Below are positions 5,123 to 6,355 of a DNA stretch of 6,355 nucleotides, piece by piece. Under the pieces are notes generated by a model. It did not search any database, had not been told where the DNA came from, and was given only the letters and a program-made list of their open reading frames with translations. The stretch's first letter is position 1. Each line of letters opens with the position of its first letter. The position numbers and the translations under genes are program-made. This stretch comes from Pseudomonadota bacterium (GTDB lineage Bacteria > Pseudomonadota > Alphaproteobacteria > Rhizobiales > Devosiaceae), in the NCBI GenBank assembly GCA_023433775.1, contig JAEYTY010000077.1, forward strand, positions 1-6,355, written 5' to 3'.

Positions 5123-5776
5123 ATGCAAATGTCGAGCACCAAATCGCTCTATACGTATTGGAACACGATTCGGGGCGCCCGCAGCGCACCCGACCGCAAG
5201 GACATCGATCCGACTCGCATCCGCGAAGCTCTCGCCAACACGTTTATTCTTGAACATGACGAAAGCGACAAGTTTTCGTTCCGCCTGGCCGGCTCGCACC
5301 TGTGCACAAGCTATTGCCGCGAACTGAAGGGCCGTTCCTTCTCCGCGCTTTGGCATGACCGCGACAGCGACGCCGTGGAAACGCTCATCCGTGCCGTGAC
5401 CGAAGACCACGCCGTGGCGCTGGTGAGCTTTCAGGGCTCCACTGCCCTGCAGACCAAGGTGAATTTCGAGACCATCCTCATGCCGCTGCGCCACAATGGC
5501 TCGACCCATGCACGCATCCTGGGCGCGATGACGGCGCTGGACGAGCCCTACTGGCTCGGCGTGCAGCCCGTGATCGAACAGCGGATCACCGGCCTGCGCC
5601 TGATCTGGCCCGATGATGTGCCGGTGGAAGAAACCGTGCGCGAAGTAGCGACCAATGTGGGCGGCGATATCGGCTTTGCCACGTCCGGTTCGCCCATGGC
5701 CATGCAGACCACGGTCTATGGCCGCTCGGCCCGCCGCTATGCCCATCTCGCGGTCATCGACGGCGGCCGCAACTAA
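5123..5776 (+). CDS. PAS_5-family single PAS domain protein
   Basis: The 217-residue protein begins MQMSSTKSLYTYWNTIRGAR. It carries the alphaproteobacterial PAS_5 pattern: W-N-T-I-R-G-A-R-S-A-P-D-R-K-D-I-D-P (13-30), a leucine/isoleucine stretch to FILEHDES (41-48), FRLAGSHLCTSYCRELKG (53-70), F-S-A-L-W (73-77), and a strand region with TILMPLRHNG (117-126). There is no kinase, output or membrane domain, so it probably works as a sensor or protein-binding unit. After the PAS region a tail of about 70 residues (148-217) has no motif I recognise. I chose ATG 5123 (GGGA about eight bases upstream); ATG 5129 is also possible. In rhizobia, from memory, such genes often lie next to a PilZ gene, as here. 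The single-PAS protein MopJ of Caulobacter has a cell-cycle role; a relation is only suggested. Confidence 0.85.
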   Translation: MQMSSTKSLYTYWNTIRGARSAPDRKDIDPTRIREALANTFILEHDESDKFSFRLAGSHLCTSYCRELKGRSFSALWHDRDSDAVETLIRAVTEDHAVALVSFQGSTALQTKVNFETILMPLRHNGSTHARILGAMTALDEPYWLGVQPVIEQRITGLRLIWPDDVPVEETVREVATNVGGDIGFATSGSPMAMQTTVYGRSARRYAHLAVIDGGRN

Positions 5777-5780
5777 GACT

Positions 5781-5817
5781 GCGGGCAGGCTTTTTGTCTG
5801 CCCCGAGCGCCTGCCGC
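5781..5817 (+). other. Two alternative hairpins after the PAS gene
   Basis: GGGCAGGC (5783-5790) can pair with GTCTGCCC (5796-5803), forming eight pairs including one G-U over a TTTTT loop. Alternatively GCGGGCAGGC (5781-5790) can pair with GCCTGCCGC (5809-5817) with one bulged base. The two folds exclude each other. No T-run follows either, so this is not a standard terminator; it may be a Rho-dependent or attenuator-like region between PAS and PilZ. Confidence 0.4.
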
Positions 5818-5827
5818 AACACCATGC

Positions 5828-5834
5828 GTTAACC
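5828..5834 (+). promoter_or_regulatory. CtrA half-site-like GTTAACC before the PilZ gene
   Basis: TTAACCAA (5829-5836) matches seven of eight bases of the Caulobacter CtrA half-site TTAACCAT. It lies 53 bases before the PilZ start, in the 111-base gap after the PAS gene. Confidence 0.35.
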
Positions 5835-5852
5835 AAGACCCGATAGCCTGCT

Positions 5853-5861
5853 TGTGGAAAA
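5853..5861 (-). promoter_or_regulatory. Second DnaA-box-like 9-mer
   Basis: TGTGGAAAA on the plus strand is the complement of TTTTCCACA, the same 9-mer as at 4984-4992. It lies 26 bases before the PilZ start and 18 bases after GTTAACC. Confidence 0.3.
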
Positions 5862-5887
5862 CCTCAAGGGCTGGAACCGGTTGACGT

Positions 5888-6355
5888 ATGCTGAGTGATG
5901 ATATCCCAACCAAGCCGACATCGCCGGTCACCCGCGTCCGCGCCGTTGAAGCACGCTTCCAGCGTGTGAAGGTTTCGCTGCTGGGCCGCTATATGCTGGC
6001 CGACCGGCGCGAATTCCCCTGCCAGATCCTCGAAATGTCGCCCGGTGACGCGGTGATCGTGGCCCCGGTGGCCGGTATCGTGGGCGAAAAGATCATCGCC
6101 TATATCGACCATATGGGCCGCATCGAAGGCACCATCATCAACCAGGTTGATGGCGGCTTCCTGATGAATATCGACGCCTCGGACCGCAAGCGCGACAAGA
6201 TGGCGGCGCAGCTGACCTGGCTGGCCAACAAGGATATCCTCAACCTGCCCGAGGACCGTCGCCACGAACGCGTCGTGCCCGATATAAGGCACTCGACCGT
6301 GGTGCTCGACGACGGCCGCCGCTACAATTGCAAGATCATCGACATCTCGCTGTCC
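5888..6355 (+). CDS. PilZ-domain protein with two PilZ-like halves, 3' end outside the window
   Basis: The 156 visible residues begin MLSDDIPTKP. An in-frame TGA lies directly upstream (5882-5884), so ATG 5888 is the first possible start; its ribosome site is weak. The first half (about 24-98, FQRVKVSLLGRYMLADRREF, then EMSPGDA) has PilZ-like strands but a degenerate c-di-GMP motif. The second half begins with the canonical RxxxR motif, RRHERVVP (Arg124, Arg128), and reaches IDISLS (151-156), the start of the D/NxSxxG motif, exactly at the window edge. PilZ domains bind cyclic di-GMP and pass the signal to motility, polysaccharide or cell-cycle targets. The likely design is a degenerate domain fused to a ligand-binding one. 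It follows the PAS gene by 111 bases on the same strand, with its own candidate regulatory sites between. Confidence 0.88.
   Translation, partial: MLSDDIPTKPTSPVTRVRAVEARFQRVKVSLLGRYMLADRREFPCQILEMSPGDAVIVAPVAGIVGEKIIAYIDHMGRIEGTIINQVDGGFLMNIDASDRKRDKMAAQLTWLANKDILNLPEDRRHERVVPDIRHSTVVLDDGRRYNCKIIDISLS

Noticed and set aside
5024..5836. Long open frame on the minus strand opposite the PAS gene
   Set aside because: No recognisable domain, and composition typical of an antisense frame; the plus frame has clear PAS_5 motifs.
5864..6292. Open frame on the minus strand opposite the PilZ gene
   Set aside because: The plus strand encodes clear PilZ motifs through the same bases.

Overview
The window looks like the chromosome of an alphaproteobacterium of the order Hyphomicrobiales, possibly a Devosia-like genus. 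The reasons are high GC (about 65-72% in sampled rows of core genes), the gene content (an IscU-like scaffold gene with yidD diverging from folE, plus PAS_5 and PilZ proteins), and a perfect CtrA-type box. The genus is a guess from gene style; the order is firmer.

Left part (1-867, minus strand): a tightly overlapping operon read right to left. It encodes an IscU/SufU-like Fe-S scaffold protein, YidD (membrane-protein insertion factor) and the start of a GFA-family zinc protein that runs off the left edge. A 149-base divergent intergenic region (868-1016) separates it from folE. It holds a good minus-strand promoter whose palindromic -10 may also serve the plus strand, and a two-stem structure around the folE ribosome-binding site that could be a THF-II-type riboswitch.

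Middle part (1017-3120, plus strand): folE (GTP cyclohydrolase IA, folate/pterin pathway), an AraC-family regulator with a GyrI-like effector domain that is broken by one frameshift, and hisI (phosphoribosyl-AMP cyclohydrolase, histidine pathway). An imperfect hairpin lies directly in front of hisI, and a run of eight G sits at its 3' end, where one extra G would restore a shorter protein.

Right part: a DUF2971 protein gene (3221-4114) with clearly lower GC than its neighbours, probably acquired by transfer. It faces a rhomboid-type intramembrane protease gene (minus strand). Next, a 182-base intergenic region contains TTAA-N7-TTAA, the CtrA full site, and a DnaA-box-like 9-mer. It lies between the rhomboid gene and a PAS_5-domain protein gene. 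A short gap with two mutually exclusive hairpins, a TTAACC half-site and a second copy of the DnaA-like 9-mer leads into a double-PilZ protein that runs off the right edge. The PAS/PilZ pair with CtrA-like sites suggests a cell-cycle-linked or c-di-GMP-linked module.

I see no tRNA, rRNA, CRISPR array, insertion sequence or integrase. Most of the window is ordinary core chromosome. The least explained parts are the regulatory sequences, the broken regulator and the DUF2971 gene.
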